From the NCBI RefSeq assembly GCF_030272615.1, contig NC_081407.1, positions 268,430,075-268,494,074 of the forward strand: 64,000 bases of DNA, written 5' to 3'. Below are positions 23,380-34,525 of this stretch, one piece after another. Every line of letters begins with the position of its first letter. Position 1 is the first letter of the stretch. This stretch comes from Cryptomeria japonica. Lineage: Eukaryota > Streptophyta > Pinopsida > Cupressales > Cupressaceae. The notes below the pieces were generated by a model, which was given only the letters and a program-made list of their open reading frames with translations, was not told where the DNA came from and searched no databases. The translations under genes and the position numbers were made by a program.

Positions 23380-24258
23380 TTACTTCTTTGTCCTTGTTCT
23401 GATCTGTACAAGTTCCTCTTCCTCCAGAATACCCTTTGCCTCCTTGAAATCTTCCTCTAGAAAACCTTCCACCTCTACCTCTCTGTCTTTGCTCATGTCT
23501 TTGTTCAAATTCTCTTCTTCTTTCAAAGCATATTGGTAAGCTTCTTCAACACTTTGCAACTTGGTCAAATTGAGTTCATCCTGTATAGACATCCATAATC
23601 CATTCAAATATCTTGCAACTTGTTCAATCTCATTATCGACATGTACGGTTTGATATTCAAATTGTAGAATGTTTTAGTATACTCTTTCACACTTGATTCT
23701 TTTTGCTTCAAGTTTTGCAACTTCCGAAACAGATTTACTTCATAATCAGCTAGCATAAACTTTGATTTCAACTTGGTAACCATCTGCTCCCATGATTTGA
23801 TATTCTCTTTGCCTCTTCTTTGTCTATCAACTTGCAAATGTTCCCACCAGAGAGATGCATGACCTTTCAACCTAGTACAAGCATATTTCACCTTCCTTTC
23901 TTCTGTGGTGTTCTCAAAATCAAAATACTTCTCCATCTTTGAGATCCAATCCATTAATTCATTTGAATCCAACTTACCATCATACTCCAGTGGGGTAAAA
24001 TGTGGTTTGGTGTTTTCCCTACTCAAAACCCTCAAGAACCTCTCTTCATCTGGATCAATCGTTGGTGGGTTTGTTGCTTGTTCTGTCGGCACTTCTTCTT
24101 CATCATCTTTGCTTACATCTACGATATGTCGACCTCTTCTCTCGGTTGTTTCAACAACTTCTAACTAGGTTGAAATTCCTCTCAACATTTCCATCACAGT
24201 AGGGTCTGCATTCCCATGTGCTCCGCCATTCCTATTTCCTCTTCGCTCCATTTTCATG
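23380..24258 (-). pseudogene. Gypsy gag
   Basis: The frame can be read from ATG near 24256 (MKMERRGNRNGG) with one TAG near 24165, then an acidic stretch, PTEQATNPPTIDPDEERF, and the capsid core LEYDGKLDSNELMDWISKMEKYF, LKGHASLWWEHL and FRKLQNLKQKESSVKEYT. A frame change near 23604 leads to NGLWMSIQDELNLTKLQSVEEAYQ and an Arg/Glu-rich tail. These are standard Retrotrans_gag features. It would assemble the particle. Confidence 0.88.
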
Positions 24259-24347
24259 CCATTCCTCTACAGCTGCAAGTCGGATCTACAATCTGCCACT
24301 CTACAACAAAAATCTTCAAGACAACGCAATCTCCAGGACGAAATCTC

Positions 24348-24359
24348 GCTCAAATACCA
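24348..24359 (-). other. Primer-binding site of the gypsy element (diverged)
   Basis: Minus-strand TGGTATTTGAGC sits two bases inside the LTR end. It differs from the initiator Met site TGGTATCAGAGC at two positions. Confidence 0.7.
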
Positions 24360-24361
24360 CT

Positions 24362-25140
24362 TGGTGCAGTCACGGTTAGGAGGGACCTCAATGAGATCTA
24401 TCTGGACCATGCAACAAGAGTAAACATAATGAAAGCAAGGAAATATGATAGAGGTAATACATAATTGAATGAATTAGATCATGAAAACTAATTACAAATG
24501 GTCGGTAACATCCGGACTACAAGATTTGGCTCACTGGCCTGTACATGATTAATTTTCAGAATTGGTCAACTCTGGACCTCTAAATATTAAGATATATTTT
24601 CTATATCTATGGAATGAATTATGATGCTTAATTACATTTATATATATGCTCAAGATAGATCCGTGTCGACCCAAGAGGGATCAAATGTCGAACAACAAGA
24701 TCAAACGTGTAAAACCACTAGGTCGGTCTCCGCCAATTAAAACCCTCTGGTAAATCCAAAGGAAGAAGTGTTGATTAGAGGGAAGGTCGGCTACACGCCA
24801 AGGAACATTGGAATCAACAAACTGAAGCTCCACAAGCTACGGAAAGGATCCGCAAGATTCACCGATAGCAAATAGGTCCAAATGGTTCCGGTGTTCTAAG
24901 ACATAAAACTATCTCAGAATTCAAAAGCGATAACTTACCGGAAAGTGATCCAAATGTCCCGCAGTCCAAGAATAAGGGAGATAATCATTATTACAAGAAA
25001 AATCCAGCTCCGCAAGATCCGATGAGAAAATGCAAGAAAATGCAGAGAGAAATGCTAAAACTACAAAACAGAAAACAAACTGAAAATAAATGTTTTTGCT
25101 TGATGCAAGATTGCAAAGAACCGGGGATGCTCCTGCATCA
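24362..25140 (-). repeat. 5' LTR of the gypsy element (probable)
   Basis: On the minus strand it starts TGATGCAGGAGCATCC at 25140 and ends CACCA at 24362, two bases from the primer-binding site. No second LTR is in the window, so the outer border rests on the TG start and on the change to captured-gene sequence just to the right. Confidence 0.65.
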
Positions 25141-25154
25141 TGTAGGAGTATTTT

Positions 25155-25785
25155 TTTAATCCACAAAAAAGCCAAAGCCAAAAAGTACTTCTAAGGATGA
25201 AAGTGATGATGATATAGATCTGGAAGAACAGTTTGGTACATCTAGCACTACACCAAAAATGCTAGAAGAGAATGTCAATGATGATAAGGTGGTTGAATCA
25301 GACATTGAACTTGATAATGAAGAGGTTGTTGAACTAGACAATGGCCTGCCATAGAAAATGGGAGATCCCTCTACTGAAGTACCTAAAGAGAAACAAGATG
25401 CCAAGGGTAAAGCAATGGAGGCAATTTCAGATGATGTTTTGGAAAAGGCTATAAACCATTTTACAAAATCCATTATGTGCAATCCCACATCGATAATCCC
25501 TATGCTAATAGAGCACATGGGATGGATGCAACTGTACGCGTTGGCGGTGCTTGGGGCTCTAGCCATGGTGGCCATTCTCACTGTGATATGGAACTAGTAA
25601 TGGTGGATCCATGGTGTGTGGGATACCATGGTGAAGAAGATGCTCCAAGTCAAAGGCTAGCTATCTCCACTTACATTCTGCAAAACTGAAAGTGATTGCC
25701 CAAAGGAGAATGGATACGCTCTACTAGTGGAGGGAATACCTGTTTTGGTTGATATGCAAAAAATGATTGTGATTGAGGAAGGCGT
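25155..25785 (+). pseudogene. Chimera of captured host exons: Hip/FAM10 fragment plus copper amine oxidase fragment
   Basis: Plus-strand reading. 25160-25520 matches the plant Hsc70-interacting protein Hip (FAM10/ST13 family): an acidic linker, then VVESDIELDNEEVVELDNG, a stop, KMGDPSTEVP and the TPR start [20 protein letters not shown] with NPTS and, after a shift, YANRA. From about 25580 a different gene follows: [20 protein letters not shown] and, after a second frame change near 25685, [17 protein letters not shown] and [10 protein letters not shown], matching peroxisome-type plant copper amine oxidase. Similarity ends near 25785. Identities are from memory of these families, not from a search. 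Frame breaks show it is not a working gene. It adjoins the gypsy LTR at 25140. Confidence 0.75.
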
Positions 25786-26758
25786 GCAGAATGGGCCATC
25801 GCTCACGCCAAGCGGTAGTCGCATTGTCTATGACTGTATTCATGACATGGATTACATGTTAATGGAAGAAAACGCAGACGTTGTTACTCCTCTATATATG
25901 GAATTAAGTGCAGCCTTGTTTGCATGTAGAGACCTTGAATTGGCCTTCAAACTATAGTTATAGGAGGCGCGGGACCCAAAATGGAGACAAAGAGTCACGA
26001 CGATTGAAGAAGAGATATAAGCCTTGCCAGTTGTGAAAAATTCATTAAAAAAATAACGGTGCAAGTATGGCAAAGATTAGTAACGATAAAGATCCAAGTA
26101 TGGACTAAAAGAGCATAGATTTCTCAAGGGATGAAGAGGATAAGGTGAGCACTAACAATGACAGGCTTGGTGTGTGCAAGAAGAATGGTTCAATGAAGGC
26201 ATTGGGTATGTGCAGGATCATGGTGTGCCAAAACAGGCCCTTAAGTGGCAATGAAATTTCAAAAAATCAGAGTTATGCAACTTGACATGAAAAATTGAAT
26301 AAGTTATGAACATTATTTTTAAAATATGTAAGAAGATAATCTATAGAAAATTGAATGTAGTTTCTAAGCTACTAGTTGTTTTTTGAAAAAAAAAATCCTA
26401 TTTGATGAAAATTTCAAATTTCAATGCAGTGGTACAAAAATTCTAGAAAAAAAATAAGAAGTAGGTGTATGTCTGACCACCCTAATCACAATCAAATCAT
26501 AATATTTTTTTATAAGATTTATAATATAATTATTAGACTCGTGTCTGGATGTGACACATATTTTTTTATAATTTTTTATAAAGTAAATAATTATTTATGA
26601 TTTTTTTACTACAACTTTTCAGAAATTCAAAAACTCCTACGTCTGACCACCTTAACTTGGTCAAAACCTTATGCAATTCAATTTTTTTTAATTTTTCCCT
26701 ATAGTAGACAAAGCATAGAATGTGACGCATGTTTTAGATTCAAAAAATGTTATGCGGT
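25786..26758. other. Noncoding spacer
   Basis: An open frame (25727-25957) continues from the captured amine oxidase piece but its latter part matches nothing I know. The rest is AT-rich with no recognised gene. Confidence 0.45.
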
Positions 26759-26914
26759 GGGTGAACTCACAATAATGGTTCCCACTTTTTTGCTACTTTT
26801 GACACTGAGATGAACAATTTTAAAATAATCTTCAACTTCCGACAACTATAACTTTTAAACTATTAAGAATTTGAAGATGATGTAAATTAGTTATTTGTAG
26901 AATTTTGTCTGTAG

Positions 26915-27097
<183 letters not shown>

Positions 27098-27726
27098 TTC
27101 AAATTTTTTTGAAGGATGTTTTTAAAAATTTTCCATCTCCCTCAAAAAGTAGTTTTTAACAACAAACTACATTTTTTAAGAGTGATGTGCCTCCCGAAAC
27201 ACATAACTTTTTTTCTATAAATGATAAAAACTCAATTCTTTTGAATTTTGGTTTGTAACATCAATATCAAGGGCTTGCAGTTGGTTTGATAGTGATATGT
27301 TCAATATTTTTCATTTTATTAAGTTTTGAAGTCTGACTAGTCATAATTCAGACATAGGTTTACGTTTGAACACATAACTTATTCTATATATATCGAAATT
27401 CAATTTTATTTTTTTTGTTAGAAAGAAGACATCAATACCCAGGGCTTAGATATTTTTTAGAAGTTTTTTGAATTAGTTTCCTATTTTTCCCAATGCGTTG
27501 AACAGAGAAGTTCATGTTCAGTGAAAAACCTATATTTGGTAAAATTAAAAAAACAAGTTCATAATAAACTCAATGTGTAATAAAATTATATTCATTGGAA
27601 AGCTTGCTTCGAGGACTATAATACTACATTTTGGGTTGTCAAGATCATTCCATTTGAGCCTTCAACTAGAGGTTTCAAGGCAAGAAATCTGCAAAAAAAT
27701 GTAGAAATCTTCAGAGAAGTGTTCAA

Positions 27727-27830
27727 AAGGGGGTTCGAATGAAGCGAACCCCCCTTTTTAAGGGGGGTTCGAATGAAGCGAACCCCCCTTTTTAAGGGGG
27801 GTTCGAATGAAGGGGGGTTTGATCAAACCC
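27727..27830. repeat. Tandem hairpin repeat, unit about 33 bp
   Basis: Two full units and one partial of GGGGGTTCGAATGAAG + CGAACCCCCCTTTTTAA. Each unit is an inverted repeat with GGGGGTTCG paired with CGAACCCCC. The same TTCGAACC-type words recur to about 27965. Confidence 0.9.
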
Positions 27831-28336
27831 CCACGCTATAATTGAAAAATGACATAAACGGGCATTAAAAGTGCTTCACTCGAAAGATGGGGTTCGAGCG
27901 AAGTGGGGTCTTCGCTCGAACCCCAAAGGGTATTCCGTTCGAACACCCCCACTTCGCTCGAACCCCCCATAAACAAAATTTTCCACTTTCGCCAATTTCC
28001 TTCGTTGGCAAAAGTGGGAACCAGCTTTGTGAGTTCACCCCGGTTTGAAAGTTATGAGTATTTTTCAACCAGTCTATCAATCAGGACTTTTGTCAGAATT
28101 CAATTAGAAAATAAATAATAATTATTTATTAAAGTTGAAATAAGACAAGCCTTATATTGTTGAAAATCTGAGAACGTCCTTAAAAAACCCTTTTCGTTTT
28201 ATCAATTTTGGCTATAAAAAAAGTCATTAGCCACCAATGTAAAGTCTGGAAAATCAAGGAATACTGAAAAACATATTTTTTCAGTTGACTTTCCAGGCTT
28301 GTCACTTCCAAGCCAAATCCCAAAGCAAACCCGAAT

Positions 28337-30550
28337 CAAAATATGGTGTGCTAAGGGTTCAAATGGTGTCCTATGACCCCTTAAGACACCACATGGTGTT
28401 GTTATAGGTTGTATGGTGTTCTAAGGGGTCATATGGTGTTCTATGACCCTCTAAGACACCATATTATGTTGTTATGGGTTGTATGGTCCTCTAAGGGGTC
28501 ATATAGTGTCCTATAACCCTTACCCTTTAAGACACCATATAGTGTCGTTAGGGGTCATATGGTGTCGTATGGCCCCTTACGACACAATATGACCCGTTAG
28601 GTGTTGTTAGGGGTCATATTGTGTCCTAAAGGGTCATATGGTATCCTACGACCCCTTAGGAAACCATATGGTGTCGTTAGGGGTTGTATAGTGTGCTAAG
28701 GGGTCATATTGTGTCCTAAGGGGTCATATTGTGTCCTATGACCCCTTAGGTATCGTTAGGGGTTGTATGGTGTGTTAAGGGGTCATATTGTGTCCTATGA
28801 CCCCTTAGGTATCGTTAGGGGTCATATTGTGTCCTAAGGGGTCATATGGTGTCTCCTGATACCATATGACCCCTTAGGACACCATATCATGTTGTTATGG
28901 GTCTTCTTGTGTTATAAGGGGTCATATTGTGTTATATGACCCGTTAGGATACGATATGACCCCTTAGGTGTTGTTAGGGGTCATATTGTGTCCTAACAGG
29001 TTATATGGTGCCCGACGACCCCTTAAGACACCATATGGTGTCATTAGGGGTTGTATGGTGTGCTAAGGGGTCATATTGTGTCCTAAAGGTTCCTAGGACA
29101 TCATATAACCCCTTAGGACACCATATGACCCCTTAGGTATCGTTAGGGGTCATATTATTTCCTAAGGGGTCATATGGTGTCCCATGACACCATATGACCC
29201 CTTAGGACACCATATTGTGTCATTATGGGTCTTATTGTGTTCTAAGGGGTCATATGGTGTTATATGACCCCTTAGGATACCATATGACCCCTTAGGACAC
29301 CATATGGTGTCGTTAAGGGTGGTATGATGTCGTATGGTGTCCTAAGGGGTCATATGGTGTCCTATGACCCATTGGGACACTATATAACATTGTTAGGGGT
29401 CATATTATGTCCTAAGGTGTAATATTGTGTCTTATGACCCCTCCAGACACTAGATGGTGTCGTTATGGGTCGTATGGTATTCTAAGGGGTCATATGGTGT
29501 TCTATGACCATCTAGAACACCATATTATGTTGTTACGAGTATATGGTGTCCTATGACCCCTTAGGACACAATATAGTATCAGTATGCATCGTATGGTGTC
29601 CTAAGGGGTCATATGGTGTTCTATGACCCCTTAGGACACCATATGGTGTCATTAGGGGTCGTATGGTGTGCTAAGGGGTCATATGGTGTCCTATGACCCC
29701 TTAGAACACCATATGACCCCTTAGATATCGTTAGGTGTCATTTTGTGTCGTTACAGGTCATATGGTCTCCTATGAACCCTTAGGACACAATATGACCCCT
29801 TAAGACACCATATGATGTTCTAAGGGGTCATATGGTATCTTATGATCCCTTAGGACACACTATGACCCCTTAGGTGTTGTTAGGGGTCATATTGTGTCCT
29901 AACAGGTCATATGGTGTCCTACGACCCCTTAAGACACCATATGGTGTCATTAGGGGTTGTGTGGTGTGCTAAGGGGTCATATTATGTCCTAAAGGTTCCT
30001 AGGACATCATATAACCCCTTAGGACACCATATGACCCCTTAGGTATCGTTAGGGGTCATATTGTGTCCTAAGGAGTCATATGGTGTCTTCTAACACCATA
30101 TGACCCCTAAGGACACCATATCGTGTCGTTATGGGTCTTCTTGTGTTATAAGGGGTCATATGGTGTTATATGACCCCTTAAGACACCATATGACCCCTTG
30201 GGACACTATATGGTGCTATGGGTCGTATGGTGTCCTAAGGGGTCATATGGTGTCCTATGACCCCTTAGGACACCATATGACCATTTAGGATGCCACATTG
30301 TGTCATTAGGGGTTGTATGGTGTCCTAAGGGGTCATTTGGTGTCTTATGACCCCTTAAGACACCATATGGTGTCATTAGGGGTCTTATTGCGTCTTAAGG
30401 GGTCATATGATGTTTTATGACCCCTTATGAAACCATATGACCCCTTAGGAGACCATATGGTGTCGTTAGGGGTCATATTGTGTCCTAAGGGGTCATATGA
30501 TGTTCTATGACCCCTTAGGACACAATATAACCCCTTAGGAGACCATATAT
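28337..30550. repeat. Palindromic satellite array, 2.2 kb
   Basis: The whole stretch is built from the word TCATATGGTGTCCTAAGG and its reverse complement, alternating so that adjacent words form inverted repeats centred on CATATG or on CCTATGACCCCTTAGG. Variants change single letters (GTGTCGTTAGGGG, GTATCGTTAGGGG, GTGTGCTAAGGGG). A larger unit is visible: 28961-29290 recurs at 29867-30190, a period of 906 bp, and a partial relative starts at 28593. Open frames inside are by-products of the repeat. It is not a CRISPR array: units are inverted and there are no unique spacers. Confidence 0.93.
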
Positions 30551-30555
30551 ACTAA

Positions 30556-31620
30556 TTTTCAAATAAGGAGAGATATAAGGGTGAAGAGAGATGAAGAACT
30601 AAAGAGAGGGAAAATAACTAAAGGACAAGGACATAAATAGAGATATAGATATTAAGGAGTATGAAGTGAGAGGGAGAAAAACTAAAGGACAAGGATGGAT
30701 AGAAAGAGGTAGACATATCTAGATATTGAAAAGGAGAGAGGAAGATAGAGATAAAAAATGAAGATAAAGGGAGAGGGAGGTGAATAGATATAGAGAAAGA
30801 GAGAGGTAAAGACAAAGATAAATATATGAAGAGAAGGAGAAAAATGGATAGCGAGGGGTAAAGAGAGAGATAAAAAAAAGGAAGAGATAGAGAGATATAA
30901 AGGAAGAGAAATATTGATAGATAGAGATATATAGATAGTGAAAGAGAATGAGAAAGAGAGATAGAGATTATAGATAGGGATAGATAGAGAGGAAGAGAGG
31001 AAAAGAGGAAGACATAGAGATATATAAAGGCACTATAGAGAAGGATGTGGGGAGAGAGAAAAAGATATATAAAGATGGAGTAAATAAAGAGATAAAAGTA
31101 GAGAAAGGGAAAGATACTTCAAGAGGGCGATAGAGGAAGAGACAGAGAAGTAGATTAATCATGTATAGAGGAATATATATAAAGATAGAGGAACATATAA
31201 AAAGAGAGATTGATAGGGAAAGAGATGGAGATGTGAAGATGGAGTGAATAAGTGAGATTTAGAGATAATGAGATATAAATATACATGAAGATAGATCTAT
31301 AGGGATATAGAGAGAGATGGGACAAGATAGGGAGAGAAAGGAGGTGATAGAGACAAGTTATATATAAGTATAGGTAGGATAAGGTAAAGGAGGGAGATAA
31401 ATAGAGAGAAGAGAGATTATTAGAGAGAAATATAGAAATAAGGAGTGACAATGATGGAGTGGGAGAGGGAGAGATATGAATAGAAAGATGGAGATATATG
31501 CAGAGATGCATGTAACTTGGGAATTTATTTATCTACATGGAATGAGAAAATAAGTGACATACATAGAGAAGAAAGAGATATATAAAGTATATTATATAAT
31601 TATAGATAGACAAGTGATAG
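30556..31620. repeat. 1-kb purine-rich tract (GAGATA/AGAGAGG type)
   Basis: Almost all bases on the plus strand are A or G with scattered T, in degenerate GAGAGATA, GGAGAG and AGATATA words and no fixed period. The minus-strand frames rich in Ser/Leu/Ile are composition effects. Such strand asymmetry can form triplex DNA (general knowledge). Confidence 0.9.
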
Positions 31621-31639
31621 ATAAAGGAGGTGATAGGAA

Positions 31640-32647
31640 AAAAAAACATGAGACTTTGTATGCAAAATTTGTGAGTATTTGAAGTTTTAAAATTGAAGGA
31701 CTAACTTCAAATGATTATAATTTATTTTTGGTCCATAATATCATCAAAATAACTCATCCATTTGATAGGTCTATGAATTACCTTTCCAACGCCTGTAAAA
31801 AATCAAAATTTTGATAAGAAACGCAAAAGTTATGCCCATTTTACTAAACTATATTTTTTATGTTGAGAAAATCGGATATCCAATTTGAAAAGTATGATAT
31901 CACAATAGTGACATCACAATGGTGACATCACAATAGTGACATCACAAATCCGATATCCGATATCCGATTTGGTTTGGTATTACCAAACCAAATTCAAATT
32001 TCACCCGACCCAAACAAAAAGTCAAAGCGGATTTTGGCGTGTTTGGGAAGGTTGAAAACGTATTTTTTTTTCCATTGCCACTTTTTGGCCCCCCATGATC
32101 TTGCACATACCCCATTGCTATATGCTAGTGAAGGCATTTTTTCTATTGAAAAAAAATCTTGAGGTGGAAGAAAGATATCACAAATAGAAGCAGGCCTTTG
32201 ATAGATGAGGAGGTAGTTGCTACATTTCCACAGGAGGGGTATATGTTCTTGGATCCTTCGGCTTCTCACATGTTTTTCAGGTTCTCACAAGAGGAAAACA
32301 ACAACATCATTCACCCTTTGGTATCACTCCTCGCCTCTTAGGTCCAGAAGGATGACAAGACTTTAGATCTTCTATTAAGGGGAAGCACAAGAGTAGGAGC
32401 CTATGATTTTGCACCTGTCGGAAGTTTTGTTCTTGAGTATGGATTAATGGATGTGTTTGTGTTGGATAAAGTAATATAAGATTTCTTTGACTCCAATTTG
32501 ACATGGAGAAGCTTAATTCAAAGTATTTTGGAATAGACTTTGGTGAAGCTCAAATCTTCGATGGATTTGGTCATAATATGAATTTAGCAATGGAAATGCA
32601 AGGGATGCTAGGGCATGACTGTGTTGGTTGGACTTCAAGTGGGAAAT
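31640..32647 (+). other. Noncoding spacer and unrecognised coding remnant before an LTR
   Basis: At 31902-31950 the word TAGTGACATCACAA occurs three times in tandem, followed by ATCCGATATCCGATATCCG. From 32159 to 32640 a plus-strand frame with scattered stops reads smoothly in places (RPLIDEEVVATFPQEGYMF, then PSASHMFFRF, later GSTRVGAYDFAPVGSFVLE). I cannot name the protein. Its position directly before an LTR-like sequence suggests the 3' coding end of an LTR element. Confidence 0.4.
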
Positions 32648-32885
32648 TGTTGGGAATGTGAAGTCCAATGGTCACATGACCTTTCACATTCCCTATCTCT
32701 TTGTCTCATGCCTAAATATAAATGTATAAATAGATGTGCATAGTCTGTACTGGATATTGGTTAATAGAAGAGAAAGTTCCCTGCTTGAGACAGAAAGTTC
32801 TCTGTGTGTTTATCTCAATATTTTAGTTTTTTTCTGTTTTGTGTTGTTTTTATTATTATTTTATCTGCTTGTTTCAAATTAACAA
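32648..32885 (+). repeat. LTR-like sequence with TATA box
   Basis: CAAGTGGGAAAT, a polypurine-like tract, is followed by TGTTGGGAATGTGAAGTCC, a typical copia LTR start. TATAAATAG lies at 32725-32733. An end at TTAACA near 32885 gives about 238 bp. No partner LTR is present, so the right border is tentative. Confidence 0.5.
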
Positions 32886-33518
32886 AAAGCAGTAAAACCT
32901 CGTTCCATCTTTATGAGAAACTTAATAATATAAAAGCACTAATAAGAAATTAGAATACAATAGAAAAAGACGGAATCATTTCTTGAAAGTAAGTAGGAAT
33001 CGAGTAGATGTATAGATTAACTTGCCATTAGGTAACACAATTAGTTTTCTTCTAGATTAATCTATGCTTCTTGAAAAAGTATGACACATTTAAGGACTTT
33101 TCTGAGAACTGCTTTCTTAATCAAGTTTCATTAAGCACTGAAATGCTGATTTTGCATCAATGAATGGTTGGAGGCCAAATTCGCTAAATGGAAAGCAAGC
33201 TCTATAAGCATCTTAACTGGGAAAATCCAACAATTGTTAACAAATATAATAATATATTTGCATCCTAACAAAGATAATAATCTATCTGCATAGATACAGT
33301 GAAACCACACAACTAAACATAATTCTTACATTTTTTTCTGCACAGCTCGTGAATGATTGATGATCCGAACAAAGGATTTTCGATGAGTAAAAATGACAGA
33401 GACGTGTTTGATGTGGAGAGAGTAAAAACAAATAATAAGCCGGTGAAATCTTTTTAGGAAAAAACGTCGATGGCCTACTCGGCATGAATCGCAGTTTTAT
33501 CACAGATCCTGTTCATTT
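32886..33518. other. Noncoding; downstream flank of the tetraspanin gene
   Basis: No other gene seen. The part nearest 33518 should include the tetraspanin 3' UTR, since that gene reads leftward. No clear polyadenylation signal was chosen. Confidence 0.5.
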
Positions 33519-34391
33519 CTAGTTCATCCCTGAATCACAGATATAAGACGGCCGTCGATCCTTAAAAAGCACATATAATATCAACCCACAACATCCCACA
33601 ACCATAATAAAGAGCATCAGAATATTGAGAACAGCAACCTGACCCAAGTCGCTCTCCACGTTTGCCAGCACACTTGCCTTGCACGAATCACAGTTATAAC
33701 ACAGTTCATCCTGCTCATTACTCCATCTCTTACACTCCACGTCTGTAAAGTTGCCTGCTCTGGAACTCCAATAAGTTCCGTTCACATGCACAAAGTTGCA
33801 AGAGGTTGGAGGCTTGCAGCAGCCGAACTGCAAGATTACATGCAATTAGATCTCAAAGCCCTAGTATTCAATAAAAAAGAGACTTTTGGCATGAAAGCTC
33901 AAGTGAATTACCTGAAATGAGGATAAATTTCTGGAAAAATTTGCGCCATAATTTCTCGAACAATCAGCATTTTTGTTGCATACTTTGGCGTCCTGAAGGC
34001 AGGTTTTGATTTTGTTCCAGTCGCTGCTCTTCTCCACTCTCTTCTGGAGCCAATTTGAGTAGTCCCCCAATCGGTATTCTTCGTGCCCTAGTTTTCCCTG
34101 TCCAGTGACTTGGAAGGCGAATACAGTGAAAGAGAAGACGAGAAGAAAGAAGAGAAACGTAGCGGCCAAGGGCAGCCATGTGACCCTGAAGCAGGAGCCC
34201 AGGAAGATGGCAAGCCAGACGATGATCATCAAAGCAAAGACGGCATATTGAGGCCATTGAAGAAGCTTGTCGCAATCAAAGCCTGTTATACTATCTGAGA
34301 GCGATAATGCTCCAGCCAAGATCATGAAAAACGGCAACAACAGCACCAAAAAAAGTCTACTGAAGAAGTGGTTTTCGACGAAACGATCCAT
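33519..34391 (-). CDS. Tetraspanin, two exons, 262 residues
   Basis: Exon 1 is 34391-33912 and exon 2 is 33827-33519, joined in phase 0. The product is a four-pass membrane protein of the plant tetraspanin (TET) family, which organises plasma-membrane and vesicle microdomains. Membrane segments lie at about residues 11-32, 49-69, 72-95 and 224-247. The large outer loop (about 96-222) holds the family's GCCK motif (162-165), YRLGDYSNWLQKRVE (106-120), further cysteines (131, 138, 144, 170, 192, 203, 206, 209) and N-glycosylation sites NFS, NLS, NGT and NFT. The start is ATG 34391; the earlier in-frame GTG at 34412 is not used as a start in plants. Length is slightly below the usual 270-285. 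Sequence is intact with no stops. It resembles the TET8-like group from memory. This is the only convincing host gene in the window. Confidence 0.93.
33828..33911 (-). other. Intron of the tetraspanin gene, 84 bp
   Basis: On the minus strand the donor is TTTCAG|GTAATTC and the acceptor is ATCTTGCAG|TTCGGC. Both are canonical, and joining places the codon for Phe-161 directly before the GCCK motif. The open frames on both sides read into the intron for a few residues, which explains their apparent ends. Confidence 0.92.
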
Positions 34392-34525
34392 TGTCAAATA
34401 TCTCCCTCCCACGAAACTAAACTTGTAATTAAGAAGAATGTATTCTACTTCTGGAAATCGAATAGCCTACTGTGTTCAATGGAGATATGTATGTAGGTGA
34501 TTGTTCCCCTTGCAAGTTTTATTTT

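Larger units (their letters stand above)
20798..25140 (-). mobile_element. Ty3/gypsy LTR retrotransposon, 3'-truncated, minus strand
   Basis: In element direction: 5' LTR 25140-24362, primer-binding site, gag, zinc knuckle, protease, reverse transcriptase, RNase H, and the zinc-binding start of integrase at 20798-21010, after which similarity ends. The order RT-RH-IN defines Ty3/gypsy. The reverse transcriptase resembles the chromovirus type by family memory, but the integrase C-terminus that would carry a chromodomain is missing, so the lineage is unproven. Many stops and two substituted key residues show it is dead. Confidence 0.9.

Noticed and set aside
25486-25597. Membrane-anchor protein (hydrophobic tail [16 protein letters not shown])
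   Set aside because: The hydrophobic tail arises after a frame shift at the junction of two captured exons; other frames there match host genes instead.
30100-30288. 62-residue frame in the satellite
   Set aside because: It is a by-product of the repeat word; the peptide is itself repetitive (DPLRHHMTP-type) and follows the array period.
28337-30550. CRISPR array
   Set aside because: Repeats are short, variable and inverted, there are no unique spacers of constant length, and the window is plant DNA.
30618-31511. Ser/Leu-rich minus-strand frames suggesting signal peptides or membrane proteins
   Set aside because: They are forced by the polypyrimidine composition of that strand.
33964-34298. 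Overlapping frames on both strands across the tetraspanin gene
   Set aside because: They are shadows of the real exon 1, which alone has membrane segments and family motifs.
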